Of a stretch of 64,000 bases of DNA, positions 7,955 through 16,390 are shown in pieces; position 1 is the stretch's first letter, and every line of letters begins with the position of its first letter. Below the pieces are notes generated by a model, which saw only the letters and a list, made by a program, of their open reading frames with translations, was not told where the DNA came from and did no database searches. This stretch comes from Bog-473 sp963828825 (GTDB taxonomy: Bacteria; Actinomycetota; Acidimicrobiia; Acidimicrobiales; RAAP-2). The stretch lies in the NCBI GenBank assembly GCA_963828825.1, contig CAWHGF010000007.1, forward strand, positions 1,054,001-1,118,000, read 5' to 3'. The position numbers were made by a program, and so were the translations under genes.

Positions 7955-9157
7955 ATGACGCCTGCCACCGCAGTGACGCCTCCGTCGGGGGAGCCCCCGC
8001 GGGAGGTCCGGGAGGAGGAGGTCCGCGAGTGCCTGCGGGCAGTCGTCGACCCCGAACTGGGCGACACCATCGTGGACCTCGGCATGGTCCGGGCCATCAC
8101 CGTCGAGGGCGCCGACGTCATCGTCGACGTCGCACTGACCATCGCCTCCTGCCCGTTGCGCAGCCAGATCGAGCGCGACGTGGTGAACCACGTGCGGTCC
8201 CTGGACTGGGTGCGCTCCGTCGACGTGCAGGTGGCGGCCATGGACGCGGACGAGCGCGCCACCGTGATGGCGCGGGCCCGCTGGAAGGCCCGCGAGGACG
8301 CGCCCGAGACCGCGGTGGCCGCCTCGACCCGGGTGCTGGCCATCGCGTCGGGCAAGGGCGGTGTCGGCAAATCGTCGGTCACGGTCAACCTCGCGGTGGC
8401 GCTGGCCGCACGGGGTCTGGTGGTCGGAGTCCTCGACGCCGACATCTGGGGCTTCTCCGTCCCCCGCCTGCTGGGCATGGAGGGCGACGTCGAGGCCAGG
8501 GCGGGGAAGATGGTCCCGCTGGAGCGCTCCATCGGTTCGGGCACGGTGCGGGTGCTCTCTATGGGTTTCCTGGCCGACGAGGAGCAGGCGATCATGTGGC
8601 GCGGGCTCGTCCTGACCCGGGCCGTGCAGCAGTTCCTGCAGGACGCCCACTGGGGTGATCTCGACTACCTGCTCATCGATCTTCCACCCGGCACCGGTGA
8701 CGTCCAGATGGGGCTGGCCCGCCTGCTCCCCCGCACCGAGCTCCTCGTGGTGACGACGCCGCCCGTGGCGGCCCAGAAGGTGGCGGCGCGGGCGGCCGAC
8801 ATGGCGCGCCGGGGCTACCTGCGGGTCGCGGGGGTCATCGAGAACATGAGTGACTTCACCTGCGAGCACGGGACCACCTATGCGCTCTTCGGGTCCGGCG
8901 GCGGGCAACGCCTGGCCCATGGCCTCGGGGTGCCGCTGATCGGCTCCATCCCGCTGCACCCGGACCTGGCTGCCGGCGGGGATGCCGGCGTGCCCGTTGC
9001 CATGGCGGGCGGCGGGAGCGAGCTGGGCGCCGTCTTCGAGGAGTTGGCCCGGGTGGTCGCCGAGGACGTGGCGCCCATCGTCGACGTGCAGGGGTGCTCG
9101 GCCCGCCTGCTCGAACGGGTCGAGGCGGCCGTGGCCCAGGGGGATGCCGACGACTGA
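7955..9157 (+). CDS. mrp: Mrp/ApbC-type P-loop ATPase, Fe-S cluster carrier
   Basis: Assembles and transfers Fe-S clusters in the cytosol; 400 residues. Residues about 20-95 form the MIP18/DUF59-like domain (VRECLRAVVDPELGDTIVDL and IASCPLRSQIE). The ATPase domain has the deviant Walker A GKGGVGKSS (about 133-141), DADIWGFSVPRLLG, MWRGLVLTRAVQQF and IDLPPGTGDVQ. The CxxC seen in many family members is reduced to one Cys (DFTCEHGT), a variation known in other Mrp proteins. ATG 7955 fits both the domain start and the TACAAT box. It is divergent from the A-type carrier gene. Confidence 0.92.
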   Translation: MTPATAVTPPSGEPPREVREEEVRECLRAVVDPELGDTIVDLGMVRAITVEGADVIVDVALTIASCPLRSQIERDVVNHVRSLDWVRSVDVQVAAMDADERATVMARARWKAREDAPETAVAASTRVLAIASGKGGVGKSSVTVNLAVALAARGLVVGVLDADIWGFSVPRLLGMEGDVEARAGKMVPLERSIGSGTVRVLSMGFLADEEQAIMWRGLVLTRAVQQFLQDAHWGDLDYLLIDLPPGTGDVQMGLARLLPRTELLVVTTPPVAAQKVAARAADMARRGYLRVAGVIENMSDFTCEHGTTYALFGSGGGQRLAHGLGVPLIGSIPLHPDLAAGGDAGVPVAMAGGGSELGAVFEELARVVAEDVAPIVDVQGCSARLLERVEAAVAQGDADD

Positions 9158-9180
9158 AGCCGGGCCGGGGCGCCGGGCCC

Positions 9181-10080
9181 TCAGGCGGCCTCCCAACGGG
9201 TCTCGATGCTGTCCTGCCCGGTGGCCGTGTCAGCGGGGACGGCCCTGCCCTCCTGGCCCAGGGCACGAAGGTGGGCCCAGAGCGAGAAGCGGGCGACGGG
9301 GACCTGCCGCTCGGTGACATCGCCGTAGACCTGGGGGAGCAGCTCGTCGACCGTGGTGGCGCCGCTCCCGGCGAGGGCGGCCGCAATGGTCTCGTGGCGC
9401 CCGAGACGGTGGGCCACGAGCGCGTCGACGACCTCGGGCACCTGGTCCATCAGCCGCCCGTGCCCGGGTCCCAGCGTGCGGATGGGCGGCGCGGTGTCCC
9501 GGAGGCGGGCCAGGCTGGCCAGGTACTGGTGGAGGTCGCCGTCGGGCGGGCGGATGACGACGGTCGAGCCGTGCATGACGTGGTCACCGGTGAGCAGGAG
9601 GGCGTGCTCCTCCACGAGCCAGCACAGGTGGTCCGAGGCATGGCCCGGGGTGTGTACCGCCCGCAACGTCAGGCCCCGGGCGGCACCGTCTCCGGGACAG
9701 GACAGCGTCCACCCCTCGCCGGCGCGCTCGTCCGGCGCGAAGTCCTCGGCCGGGCCGTAGCCCACCACGCGGGCCCCGGTGGCCGCGGCGAGCGCGGCCG
9801 CCCCGGGTGCATGGTCGACGTGGGTGTGGGTGACGAGGATGGTGCGGATCGGGCCCAGCGGGGCCGCGGCCGCCACGATGGCGGCGGTGTGGGTGGCGTC
9901 GGCGGGGCCGGGGTCGACGACGGCCGGTTCGGCACCCCCGACGAGATAGGTGTTCGTACCCGGCCCGGTCATGAGGCCCGGATTGGGCGCGGTGAGCCGC
10001 AGGACGCCGGGTGCCACCTCGTCGACACGGCCCGGCTCGGGGGCGGGCCCGATGCCGAAGTCCGGCACCGCCGGGATCAC
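9181..10080 (-). CDS. Metallo-beta-lactamase-fold hydrolase, LACTB2-like
   Basis: Predicted zinc-dependent hydrolase of 299 residues. The metal site is visible as THTHVDHAPGAAAL, with a later metal His in HTPGHASDHL and the bridging Asp in LLLTGDHVM. The C-terminal 80 residues (RLGRHETIAAAL, VDELLPQVYGDV, HLRALGQEGRA) match the small winged-helix tail of LACTB2-type proteins, some of which act as endoribonucleases; the substrate here is unknown. The start is GTG 10080, which shares GTGA with the stop of the upstream Nudix gene, so the two are translationally coupled. Confidence 0.88.
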   Translation of the reverse strand: MIPAVPDFGIGPAPEPGRVDEVAPGVLRLTAPNPGLMTGPGTNTYLVGGAEPAVVDPGPADATHTAAIVAAAAPLGPIRTILVTHTHVDHAPGAAALAAATGARVVGYGPAEDFAPDERAGEGWTLSCPGDGAARGLTLRAVHTPGHASDHLCWLVEEHALLLTGDHVMHGSTVVIRPPDGDLHQYLASLARLRDTAPPIRTLGPGHGRLMDQVPEVVDALVAHRLGRHETIAAALAGSGATTVDELLPQVYGDVTERQVPVARFSLWAHLRALGQEGRAVPADTATGQDSIETRWEAA

Positions 10081-11060
10081 GGCCCGGCGGGACGGGGCCC
10101 GGGCGCGGCGTCGGGGCCCTCTTCGTTGGCCCGCAGGGAGACTTCGCGCACGGCCTCGTTGAAGTCCCCCCGCGCCGAGCCTTCGGTGGGATCGGGCACC
10201 GCACCGCGCTCGTACCCGGGGTCACCCGGGAGCACGATGCGCATGCCGTTGCCGTCGGGCACCACCCGCGGCTCGATCGCCGGGACGGCGCTCGACGCCT
10301 CCTCCGCCGCAGCAAGCAGCGCGGCGCTGGTGGCGAAGCGCCCGACGACCTGGAGGTTGCGGATGGTCGGGAAGATGATCTCGATCTCGCCGGCCCGGTG
10401 CCGGGCCAACGCGTCGTGCGGCGAGATCCACACCTCGGCGATGGTCTCCCCGGCGTCGTGCGCGGCGATCTGGCGGGGGGGCGCCGCGGCCACGAAGAAG
10501 CGGGTGTCGTACCGGCGTGGCGCGCCACGCGGGGTGATCCAGTGGGCGAAGTAGTGGATGTCGCCCACGGCGAGCCGCAGGCGCTCGTCGCGGCACAGGT
10601 CGAGGAACCGGCGGGTGCCGTCGTTGACGGCGGCCCGCTCGGCGGCGAACCGCGCCTCCTCCTGCGGGTTCCCCCCCAGCAGATCCGGGCCGCCCTCGCG
10701 CCGGGCCAGGAGGATGCCCGCCTCCTCGAAGGTCTCGCGCACGACGGCCACCCAGTAGGCCAGACCACCTGACTCGAGGCCCAGCAGTGCGCTGGCTCCG
10801 GCATCGGTCCGCCCGGCGCAGAACGCCTCGGCCTCGGGGCCACCGTCCAGCGGGTCGACGGCGCCACCGGGGAACACGTACGCGCCACCCACGAAGTCCG
10901 AGCGCAGGTTGCGCCGCACCATGAGCACCTCGAGGGACGTCCCGCCCGAGGGCTCCGGGGCGTCACGCACGAGCATGACCGTGGCGGCCGGGCGGATCTC
11001 GACCCGGGCCGGGTCGGGAGCGCCCGCGGCCGGTGGTGGCGGGGCAGCCGATGGAGGCAC
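10077..11060 (-). CDS. Nudix hydrolase, NUDT19-like with split Nudix box
   Basis: Predicted diphosphatase, possibly acting on CoA derivatives like NUDT19; 327 residues. The Nudix box is divided: VGGAYVFPGGAVDPLD is followed by about 40 inserted residues before VVRETFEEAGILLA, as is typical of the NUDT19 group. Later motifs include HWITPRGAPRRYDTRFFVA. The start is GTG 11060 and the N-terminus is Pro/Ala-rich. It is the first gene of a two-gene unit with the MBL hydrolase through a GTGA overlap. As I recall, a comparable MBL and Nudix neighbourhood lies near whiB4 in mycobacteria. Confidence 0.88.
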   Translation of the reverse strand: MPPSAAPPPPAAGAPDPARVEIRPAATVMLVRDAPEPSGGTSLEVLMVRRNLRSDFVGGAYVFPGGAVDPLDGGPEAEAFCAGRTDAGASALLGLESGGLAYWVAVVRETFEEAGILLARREGGPDLLGGNPQEEARFAAERAAVNDGTRRFLDLCRDERLRLAVGDIHYFAHWITPRGAPRRYDTRFFVAAAPPRQIAAHDAGETIAEVWISPHDALARHRAGEIEIIFPTIRNLQVVGRFATSAALLAAAEEASSAVPAIEPRVVPDGNGMRIVLPGDPGYERGAVPDPTEGSARGDFNEAVREVSLRANEEGPDAAPGPRPAGP

Positions 11061-11134
11061 GCCGGAGAGGGTACCGGCAGGCGGAGACGGCGCCCCCGGA
11101 ACGGGCTCACCCCTTGACTAACCTGACCCGGTCC

Positions 11135-12037
11135 ATGAGCCAGCCCGCCTCCGAGCCCACGTCGGCGACCGCGTTGCGCCACATCCCGCGTCGCTATCTC
11201 GCTCTCGGGCTCATCATCGTCGCCATCTGCCTGCTCGGTGCGCTGGTCCTCGTGCGGGACAACTCGGGGCCGAGCATCTCGTCGACCGTGGAGACCTTCA
11301 ACCCGGCGCCGTCCTCGCTCCTCTCGACCATGGCCTCGGTGCCCGCCTCGGTCTACGACGCCGTCGGGGTGAGCTCGCCCACCGACCCGGTGCTGGCGCC
11401 GGGGCCGGCCGGGAGCGGCACCGCGCCGCTGTGGCTGGCCACGGCCGACGGGGGGCCACCGCTGCCGGTGGTCTTCTTCTACGGGGCGGAGTTCGCGCCC
11501 TACGCCGCCGTCGAGCGCTGGCCCTTGACGCTTGCCCTCTCGCGCTTCGGCACCTTCAAGCAGCTCGGACTGATGCAGTCGAGCGCCAGTATCGCCTTCG
11601 CCAACCTCTCGACGTTCACCTACTGGAACGTCTCGTACACCAGCAAGTACCTGATCCTCGAATCCGTGGAGCGCTACAGCTCGTTGGACCCCACGGGAGC
11701 CCGCTATCTCAAGCTGCAGCGGCCCGACTCCCGGCAGGCCGCGGCCGTCACGAACTACGGGGCGGGCGCCAACACCTTCGCCCTCCTCGACGTGGCCAAC
11801 CGCTACGTCCTCAACGGCGCCAGCTTCGCCCCGGGCGTCCTGGCCGGCCTCTCACAGAGCCAGATCGCCGGTGACCTCGCCACGCCCGCCAGTCCGCTGA
11901 CCCAGGCCGTCGTCGCGGCGGCCAACGAGATCACGGCCACCATCTGCTCGGTCGACCGGGACAAGCCGGCCGCGGTGTGCCACAGCCGCGGCGTGCTGGC
12001 GGCGGATCAGGAACTGAAGATCACGCCCCCACACTGA
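11135..12037 (+). CDS. DUF929-family membrane-anchored protein lacking the CxxC motif
   Basis: 300 residues. A basic N-terminus (RHIPRRY) is followed by one membrane segment (LALGLIIVAICLLGALVLV, about residues 20-38) and an extracytoplasmic domain of the DUF929 type, a thioredoxin-like family. The family consensus around the redox motif is roughly GAEYCPYCAAERW; here it reads GAEFAPYAAVERW, so both cysteines are Ala and disulfide chemistry is not expected. ATG 11135 was chosen for the signal-anchor position; TAACCT at 11119-11124 may be a -10 box for a short or absent leader. Function unknown. Confidence 0.8.
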   Translation: MSQPASEPTSATALRHIPRRYLALGLIIVAICLLGALVLVRDNSGPSISSTVETFNPAPSSLLSTMASVPASVYDAVGVSSPTDPVLAPGPAGSGTAPLWLATADGGPPLPVVFFYGAEFAPYAAVERWPLTLALSRFGTFKQLGLMQSSASIAFANLSTFTYWNVSYTSKYLILESVERYSSLDPTGARYLKLQRPDSRQAAAVTNYGAGANTFALLDVANRYVLNGASFAPGVLAGLSQSQIAGDLATPASPLTQAVVAAANEITATICSVDRDKPAAVCHSRGVLAADQELKITPPH

Positions 12038-12058
12038 GGCCGGAGAGGCCCGGTTGGG

Positions 12059-12298
12059 TCAGCTGGCCCGGCGATCGAGCATGAGCTTGCGCTCCAACTC
12101 GTTCATCCCGCCCCAGATCCCGTGCGGCTCCCGAATCCTGATGGCGTAGTCGAGACACTCGCCCCGCACGCGACATTGGTCGCAGATGGTCTTGGCCATC
12201 ATCTCGCGCGAGGCCTTCTCCTCCTTGCGCTCCGCGTGTGACGGGGGGAAGAACACCGCGGCCTGCGGTCCCCGACAAGCTGCCTTTAGCTGCCACAT
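12059..12298 (-). CDS. WhiB-family Fe-S transcription factor
   Basis: A 79-residue Wbl protein. The four cluster ligands are Cys8, Cys39, Cys42 and Cys48 (CRGP, then CDQCRVRGEC), followed by the family turn GIWGGMNELERK that contacts sigma factor. It lacks the long tail of WhiB3 or WhiB7. ATG 12298 is preferred because GGGA precedes it by 7 bases and the first Cys then lies near residue 8; ATG 12328 is an alternative adding 10 residues. It is divergent from two ArsA-type ATPase genes, an arrangement like the mycobacterial whiB4-Rv3680-Rv3679 locus (recalled synteny). It probably senses redox state or NO and controls its neighbours (inference). Confidence 0.93.
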   Translation of the reverse strand: MWQLKAACRGPQAAVFFPPSHAERKEEKASREMMAKTICDQCRVRGECLDYAIRIREPHGIWGGMNELERKLMLDRRAS

Positions 12299-12457
12299 AT
12301 CTTGTCCCTGGTGCATCAAACCCCCCATTAGGGCCCTACCGATCCCCCCGCTGGGCTCAAGCTACCGCCGGGGGTTCTCGCTTTCAAGGGGTGTGACCAG
12401 GATCTTTGGCCGACGATCGATCTGTTGCGCAGGTCCGGCAACTACGCTCGGCCCGAC

Positions 12458-13444
12458 ATGGACGTGGGGACCTTCTGCGCACAGAGCCATGTCCTCGTCG
12501 TCGCCGGCAAGGGGGGCGTGGGCAAGACGACCATGACCGCGGCCGTGGCCAAGATGGCCGCCGGAGCAGGGAAATCGGTGCTCATCGTCGAGCTCGAGGG
12601 CAAGTCGGGCATCACCGCCGCCTTCGGTCTCGGCGGGGACCTGGGCTACGAAGAAGCCCTGCTCGCGCCAGCGGCGCCGGGCGGGGCGGGCGGTCTGACC
12701 GGTTCGGTGCGGGCCCGCAGGCTCACGCCCGACGACGCGCTGGTGGAGTACCTCGAAGACCACGGCCTGCGGCGCGTGTCCAAGCGGCTGGCGCACTCGG
12801 GGATCCTCGACGTGGTGTCGACCGCCATCCCGGGTATCCGCGATGTCCTGGTGCTCGGCAAGGTCAAGCAGCTGGAGCGGGACGGCGTCGCCGACCTCAT
12901 CGTGGTGGACGCGCCGGCCACAGGCCACGCCATCACCTTCCTGACCTCGGCGAGCGGCCTGGTCAGCGCGGCCCGGGGCGGACCCCTGCGCATTCAGGCC
13001 CAGGACGTGGTCGACCTCCTGAGCGATCCCGCCCGCTGCCGGGTGATCCTGGTCACACTGCCGGAGGAGCTGCCGGTCTCCGAGACGATCGAGTCCGCCT
13101 ACACCCTCGAGGACAAGGCAGGGGTCCAGCTGGGGCCCGTGATCGTCAACGCCTGTGACCCCGACCCGGTGGGACTGGAGCGGCCCGCGGCCGAGGTCGC
13201 CGCGGCGGCCGGCCTGACCGTGGCGCCGGGCCACCTCGCCGCGCTGGAGGAAGCCCGGTGCTTCAGGCTGGCCCGCCACGCCGTGTCGACCGAGCAGATC
13301 GAGCGCCTCCGCCGGGACCTGCCCCTGCCCCACCTCCTGGTGCCGGCACTCGACGCCGAGTCCATCGGGCCGGCCCAGACCCAGGTGTTGGCCGACGCGC
13401 TGGCGGTTGCGGTCTCCTCGCTCGTGCCCGAGGGCGCGGCGTGA
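12458..13444 (+). CDS. ArsA/GET3-like ATPase, first of a pair
   Basis: Cytosolic P-loop ATPase of the anion-pump/GET3 group, 328 residues. The deviant Walker A VAGKGGVGKTT is at residues 16-25, followed by VLIVELEGKSG and the DAPATGHA switch motif. Such actinobacterial proteins work as partners of the adjacent paralogue and are tied to redox homeostasis rather than arsenite export; no membrane pump ArsB is nearby. ATG 12458 is chosen because TACGCT at 12443-12448 would give a leaderless or nearly leaderless message. The stop overlaps the second ATPase start (GTGA at 13441). Confidence 0.88.
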   Translation: MDVGTFCAQSHVLVVAGKGGVGKTTMTAAVAKMAAGAGKSVLIVELEGKSGITAAFGLGGDLGYEEALLAPAAPGGAGGLTGSVRARRLTPDDALVEYLEDHGLRRVSKRLAHSGILDVVSTAIPGIRDVLVLGKVKQLERDGVADLIVVDAPATGHAITFLTSASGLVSAARGGPLRIQAQDVVDLLSDPARCRVILVTLPEELPVSETIESAYTLEDKAGVQLGPVIVNACDPDPVGLERPAAEVAAAAGLTVAPGHLAALEEARCFRLARHAVSTEQIERLRRDLPLPHLLVPALDAESIGPAQTQVLADALAVAVSSLVPEGAA

Positions 13445-14553
13445 GCGCCACCGCCGGGACGGACGGCGCGGGCGAGGCCGGGCGCCCGGTGCCGGCGACC
13501 CTGGCCGACCTGGTGACCGAGCGGTCCGTGGTGGTGTGCTGCGGGTCGGGCGGCGTGGGCAAGACGACGGTGTCGGCCACCTTCGCGCTGGCGGCGGCCC
13601 GGGCCGGCCGGCGCTCCTGCGTGGTCACCGTCGACCCGGCGCGGCGGTTGGCCGACGCACTGGGGGTGCAGTCGCTGCCCAACACGCCGTCGGAGGTGCA
13701 GGGCGACTGGCCCGGGCACCTGCACGCGCTGATGCTCGACTCGAAGGGAACGTTCGACGACCTCGTGCGGCGCTACGCCCGCACGCCCGACCAGGCCGAG
13801 GCCATCCTCGCCAACCGGCTCTACCAGAATCTCGCCGGCGCGCTCTCGGGCACACAGGAGTACATGGCCATGGAGAAGCTCTACGAGCTGGTCCACTCCG
13901 AGGAGTTCGACATCGTGGTGGTCGACACCCCGCCCACCCGGAACGCGCTGGACCTGCTCGACGCGCCGCGCCGGCTGACCCGCTTCCTGGAGAACCGGCT
14001 CTTCCGGGCGCTCCTGGTGCCGACCCGCATGTCGCTGCGGGCGGTCGGCGTGGCCACCCAGGCCGTCCTGCGCACGATCTCCAAGGTGGCCGGCGCCGAG
14101 ATCGTGCAGGATGCCGTCGGTTTCTTCCAGGCCTTCGAGGGGATGGAGGACGGGTTCCGGAGCCGGGCCAGCGCCGTGCACGAGCTGCTGGCCGACCCGG
14201 CGACGGCCTACGTCCTCGTCACGTCGGCCCGGCCCGACGCCATCAGCGAGGCCGGCTTCTTCGCCGAGAAGCTGGCCGAGCGCGACGTCGCGGTGTCCGC
14301 GCTCGTGGTGAACCGCATCGCGCCCTCCTTCGGCGGCGACCTGACCGGCGCAGAATCGGACACCGCGCCCGCGCTCGAAGCGCTGGAGGACAACCTGGCG
14401 GCGCTCAACGCGTTGGCGGGCCGGGAGGAGCACGCGTTCTCCGGGCTGGCGGCGCAGGTGGCGCCCGCACCCGTCGGACGGATCCCCCTGTTCGGGCAGG
14501 ACGTGCACGAGTTGCTCGGGCTGCAGCAGGCGGCCGACAGACTGTTCTCCTGA
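13441..14553 (+). CDS. ArsA/GET3-like ATPase, second of a pair
   Basis: Paralogue of the preceding ATPase, 370 residues. Walker A is CGSGGVGKTTV (about residues 34-43), followed by VVTVDPARRLADALG and the switch VVVDTPPTRNALDLLDAP, which is nearer to the canonical DTAPTGH of ArsA. GTG 13441 overlaps the preceding TGA by the GTGA arrangement, so the pair is translationally coupled and probably forms a heteromer. The first ATPase ends in a short Ala-rich tail while this one has a longer helical middle region (KVAGAEIVQDAVGFFQAFEG). Likely role: WhiB-linked redox control (inference from neighbourhood). Confidence 0.88.
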   Translation: MSATAGTDGAGEAGRPVPATLADLVTERSVVVCCGSGGVGKTTVSATFALAAARAGRRSCVVTVDPARRLADALGVQSLPNTPSEVQGDWPGHLHALMLDSKGTFDDLVRRYARTPDQAEAILANRLYQNLAGALSGTQEYMAMEKLYELVHSEEFDIVVVDTPPTRNALDLLDAPRRLTRFLENRLFRALLVPTRMSLRAVGVATQAVLRTISKVAGAEIVQDAVGFFQAFEGMEDGFRSRASAVHELLADPATAYVLVTSARPDAISEAGFFAEKLAERDVAVSALVVNRIAPSFGGDLTGAESDTAPALEALEDNLAALNALAGREEHAFSGLAAQVAPAPVGRIPLFGQDVHELLGLQQAADRLFS

Positions 14554-14624
14554 GTGCCCCTGGAGCCGGCGCCGGACCGCCGTCCCGGACGCCCCCGGGT
14601 TTCCGGCTTCGCACCCGGGTCCGG

Positions 14625-14630
14625 TAGTGT
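14625..14630 (+). promoter_or_regulatory. -10 box (TAGTGT) before a GTG start
   Basis: TAGTGT ends 7 bases before GTG 14638, with no ribosome-binding site between, so the receiver-domain gene is probably transcribed as a leaderless message. The same hexamer occurs before tRNA-Pro (16047-16052). Confidence 0.5.
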
Positions 14631-14637
14631 CCCCGCG

Positions 14638-15093
14638 GTGCAGACCATCCTGGTCGCCAGCGACGCACCCACGCTCCGCAAGGATGTGGAGGCGGTCATC
14701 AGCGGACCCGACATCGAAGTGCGCGCCGTGACCTCGGGCCCCGAGGTGGTGGCGTTCGTCCTCGAGGAATCGCCGGACCTGCTCATCGTCGACATGCAGA
14801 TGGGCAACATGGGCGGCATGGCGGTGTGCCTGGAGCTGCGCCTGCAGGAGTCCTACGACGCGATGGACCACGTCGCAGTGCTGATGCTGCTCGATCGACG
14901 ACCCGACGTCTTCCTCGCCCGTCGATCGGATGCCGAGGGCTGGCTGGTCAAGCCGCTCGACCCGCTGCGGCTCCGGCGCGCCGTCGCCGCACTCCTCGAC
15001 GGCGGCATCTACGCAGACGACTCGTTCACGCCCGTACCCGTGCTGGTGGGTGGCGGACCCCGGCTGCAGGCGGGGTCCGAGCCCCGACCCTGA
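14638..15093 (+). CDS. Single-domain response-regulator receiver protein
   Basis: 151 residues forming one CheY-like receiver domain: TILVASDAP, LLIVDMQMGNMGGM with the phospho-acceptor at about Asp52, and the conserved Lys in GWLVKPLDPLRLRRAV. The acidic pair near the N-terminus is reduced to a single Asp (ASDAP), so phosphorylation may be weak. No output domain follows, only about 25 Pro/Gly-rich residues. GTG 14638 is the start that fits both the domain edge and the TAGTGT box. No sensor kinase lies nearby. A CBS/CorC protein follows in the same direction after 12 bases. Confidence 0.82.
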   Translation: MQTILVASDAPTLRKDVEAVISGPDIEVRAVTSGPEVVAFVLEESPDLLIVDMQMGNMGGMAVCLELRLQESYDAMDHVAVLMLLDRRPDVFLARRSDAEGWLVKPLDPLRLRRAVAALLDGGIYADDSFTPVPVLVGGGPRLQAGSEPRP

Positions 15094-15105
15094 CCCGGCG
15101 CCGCC

Positions 15106-16038
15106 GTGTCGCAGAGGTCACGACGACTGTGGCGCCGCTCCGTGGCCGCCGACGGGCCCCGAGGGGCGGAACGGCAGAGCCAGTCCCTGGAGGCTGAGGC
15201 CTCCGAACAGGAACGGTTCATCACCGAGGCCCTCGCCGACCTGCGCGACATGGACGTGCGTGAGGTCATGACGCCGCGGGTCGACGTCACCTTCCTCACC
15301 ATCCCGGTGCACGCCGAGGACATCGCCCAGGCGGTGCGCACGTCGGGGCACAGCTGCTTCCCGGTGGTCCACGACGATCTCGACGACCTCATCGGCATTC
15401 TGTTCGTCAACGACATCTTCCGCACGAACCGTCCAGGGTCGCGGGCCGGAGGCGACGCCGACGAGCCGAGGGACGCCACCAACCCCAGCCCGCTGGAGAT
15501 CTCGCGCAAGGTGCGCCCGCCGTACCTCGTGCCCGAGTCACTCGGGGTCCTGGAGGCGCTGGCGGACATGCGCAAGCACCACCGGGCCGTGGCGGTCGTC
15601 GTCGACGAATACGGCGGGGTGGCGGGCCTGCTCACCGTGAAGGACCTCCTGGAGCCACTCGTCGGTGATCTGCACGACGAGTTCGACGAGGTCGAGGAGC
15701 CGCACATCGTCCGGGTCGACAACACGCGGTGGCTCATCGACGGGCAGACCAACGTCGATGACGTGCGGGAACGCATCGGCATCGAGATCCCCGACGGTGA
15801 ATACGTCACCCTGGGAGGCCTGCTCTTCGAGCGGTTCGGCCATATCCCGGCCGAGGGCGAGGCGGTCCGCGTCGGGGACTGGGACCTGCGGGTGGTGGAG
15901 ATGGACAAGCGTCGGGTGGCGCAGGTGGTGGCGACCTTCGCCGGCGGCGAGCCAGGGCCCGGGGCGGCGGATGCAGACACAGGAAGGCCGACGCGCGGGG
16001 ACGAGTCGGCCAACGGCGCGGGGGAAGCGGCGGGCTGA
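15106..16038 (+). CDS. CBS-pair protein with CorC_HlyC domain, lacking the membrane domain
   Basis: 310 residues. Two CBS motifs bind adenine nucleotides in related proteins: REVMTPRVDVTFLT with CFPVVHDDLDDLIGILFVNDIF, and VVVDEYGGVAGLLTVKDLLEPLVGD (in shorter pieces). They are followed by the CorC_HlyC domain (RWLIDGQTNVDDV, YVTLGGLLFERFGHIP, EMDKRRVAQV). The usual N-terminal CNNM membrane domain is absent; the protein starts directly with a charged helix, like soluble CorC of enterobacteria, which takes part in Mg/Co efflux. GTG 15106 is the likely start. The C-terminal 30 residues are Gly/Asp-rich. Probably co-transcribed with the receiver gene. Confidence 0.85.
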   Translation: MSQRSRRLWRRSVAADGPRGAERQSQSLEAEASEQERFITEALADLRDMDVREVMTPRVDVTFLTIPVHAEDIAQAVRTSGHSCFPVVHDDLDDLIGILFVNDIFRTNRPGSRAGGDADEPRDATNPSPLEISRKVRPPYLVPESLGVLEALADMRKHHRAVAVVVDEYGGVAGLLTVKDLLEPLVGDLHDEFDEVEEPHIVRVDNTRWLIDGQTNVDDVRERIGIEIPDGEYVTLGGLLFERFGHIPAEGEAVRVGDWDLRVVEMDKRRVAQVVATFAGGEPGPGAADADTGRPTRGDESANGAGEAAG

Positions 16039-16079
16039 CGCCGCGGTAGTGTGGCTGGCTGCTCCCCCCGGGGGGCGGA

Positions 16080-16154
16080 CGGGCTGTGGCGCAGCTTGGT
16101 TAGCGCGCTGCGTTCGGGACGCAGAGGTCCCCGGTTCAAATCCGGGCAGCCCGA
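16080..16154 (+). tRNA. tRNA-Pro(CGG)
   Basis: Acceptor stem CGGGCTG pairs with CAGCCCG; D arm GCGCAGCTTGGTTAGCGC; anticodon stem CTGCG/CGCAG with loop TTCGGGA, anticodon CGG; T arm CCCGG-TTCAAAT-CCGGG. Discriminator A at 16154. The CCA end is not encoded. TAGTGT at 16047-16052 is a plausible -10 box. Confidence 0.97.
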
Positions 16155-16390
16155 CTCGAAAGTCCCTGTTCAGGCTGGGGTGTGTCGCCGCGAGCTCTGA
16201 TGACGCAACTCGTTTGGCGCGAATTCGGCGCGAAGCAAACAGGTGGTCGAACGCTTCCAAAGTGTCGAGATTCTGGGGACAGATTCCACCCCACCGTCAC
16301 GAAGCTTCCGGCCCTGCGGTCCTCGGGATGCCCGTCCGAGCGGTCGCGGCGGTTCGCATTGGCGGCCGAGCGGCCAAAGGCGGCTTGCGG
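16155..16390. other. Noncoding stretch after tRNA-Pro
   Basis: About 236 bases between tRNA-Pro and the end of the HAD-hydrolase gene. No open frame with recognisable content, no repeat of the tRNA 3' end and no clear terminator are seen. It marks the change from the housekeeping block to a more accessory one. Confidence 0.5.

Noticed and set aside
7877..9196. 439-codon reverse frame over mrp
   Set aside because: Shadow of mrp; no recognisable motif.
9094..10554. 486-codon forward frame over the MBL and Nudix genes
   Set aside because: Runs antisense through both genes, whose zinc and Nudix motifs are unambiguous.
12458..14553. Arsenite efflux operon
   Set aside because: No ArsB/Acr3 or ArsR gene is near; the ATPase pair and the WhiB context fit the actinobacterial redox-type proteins better.
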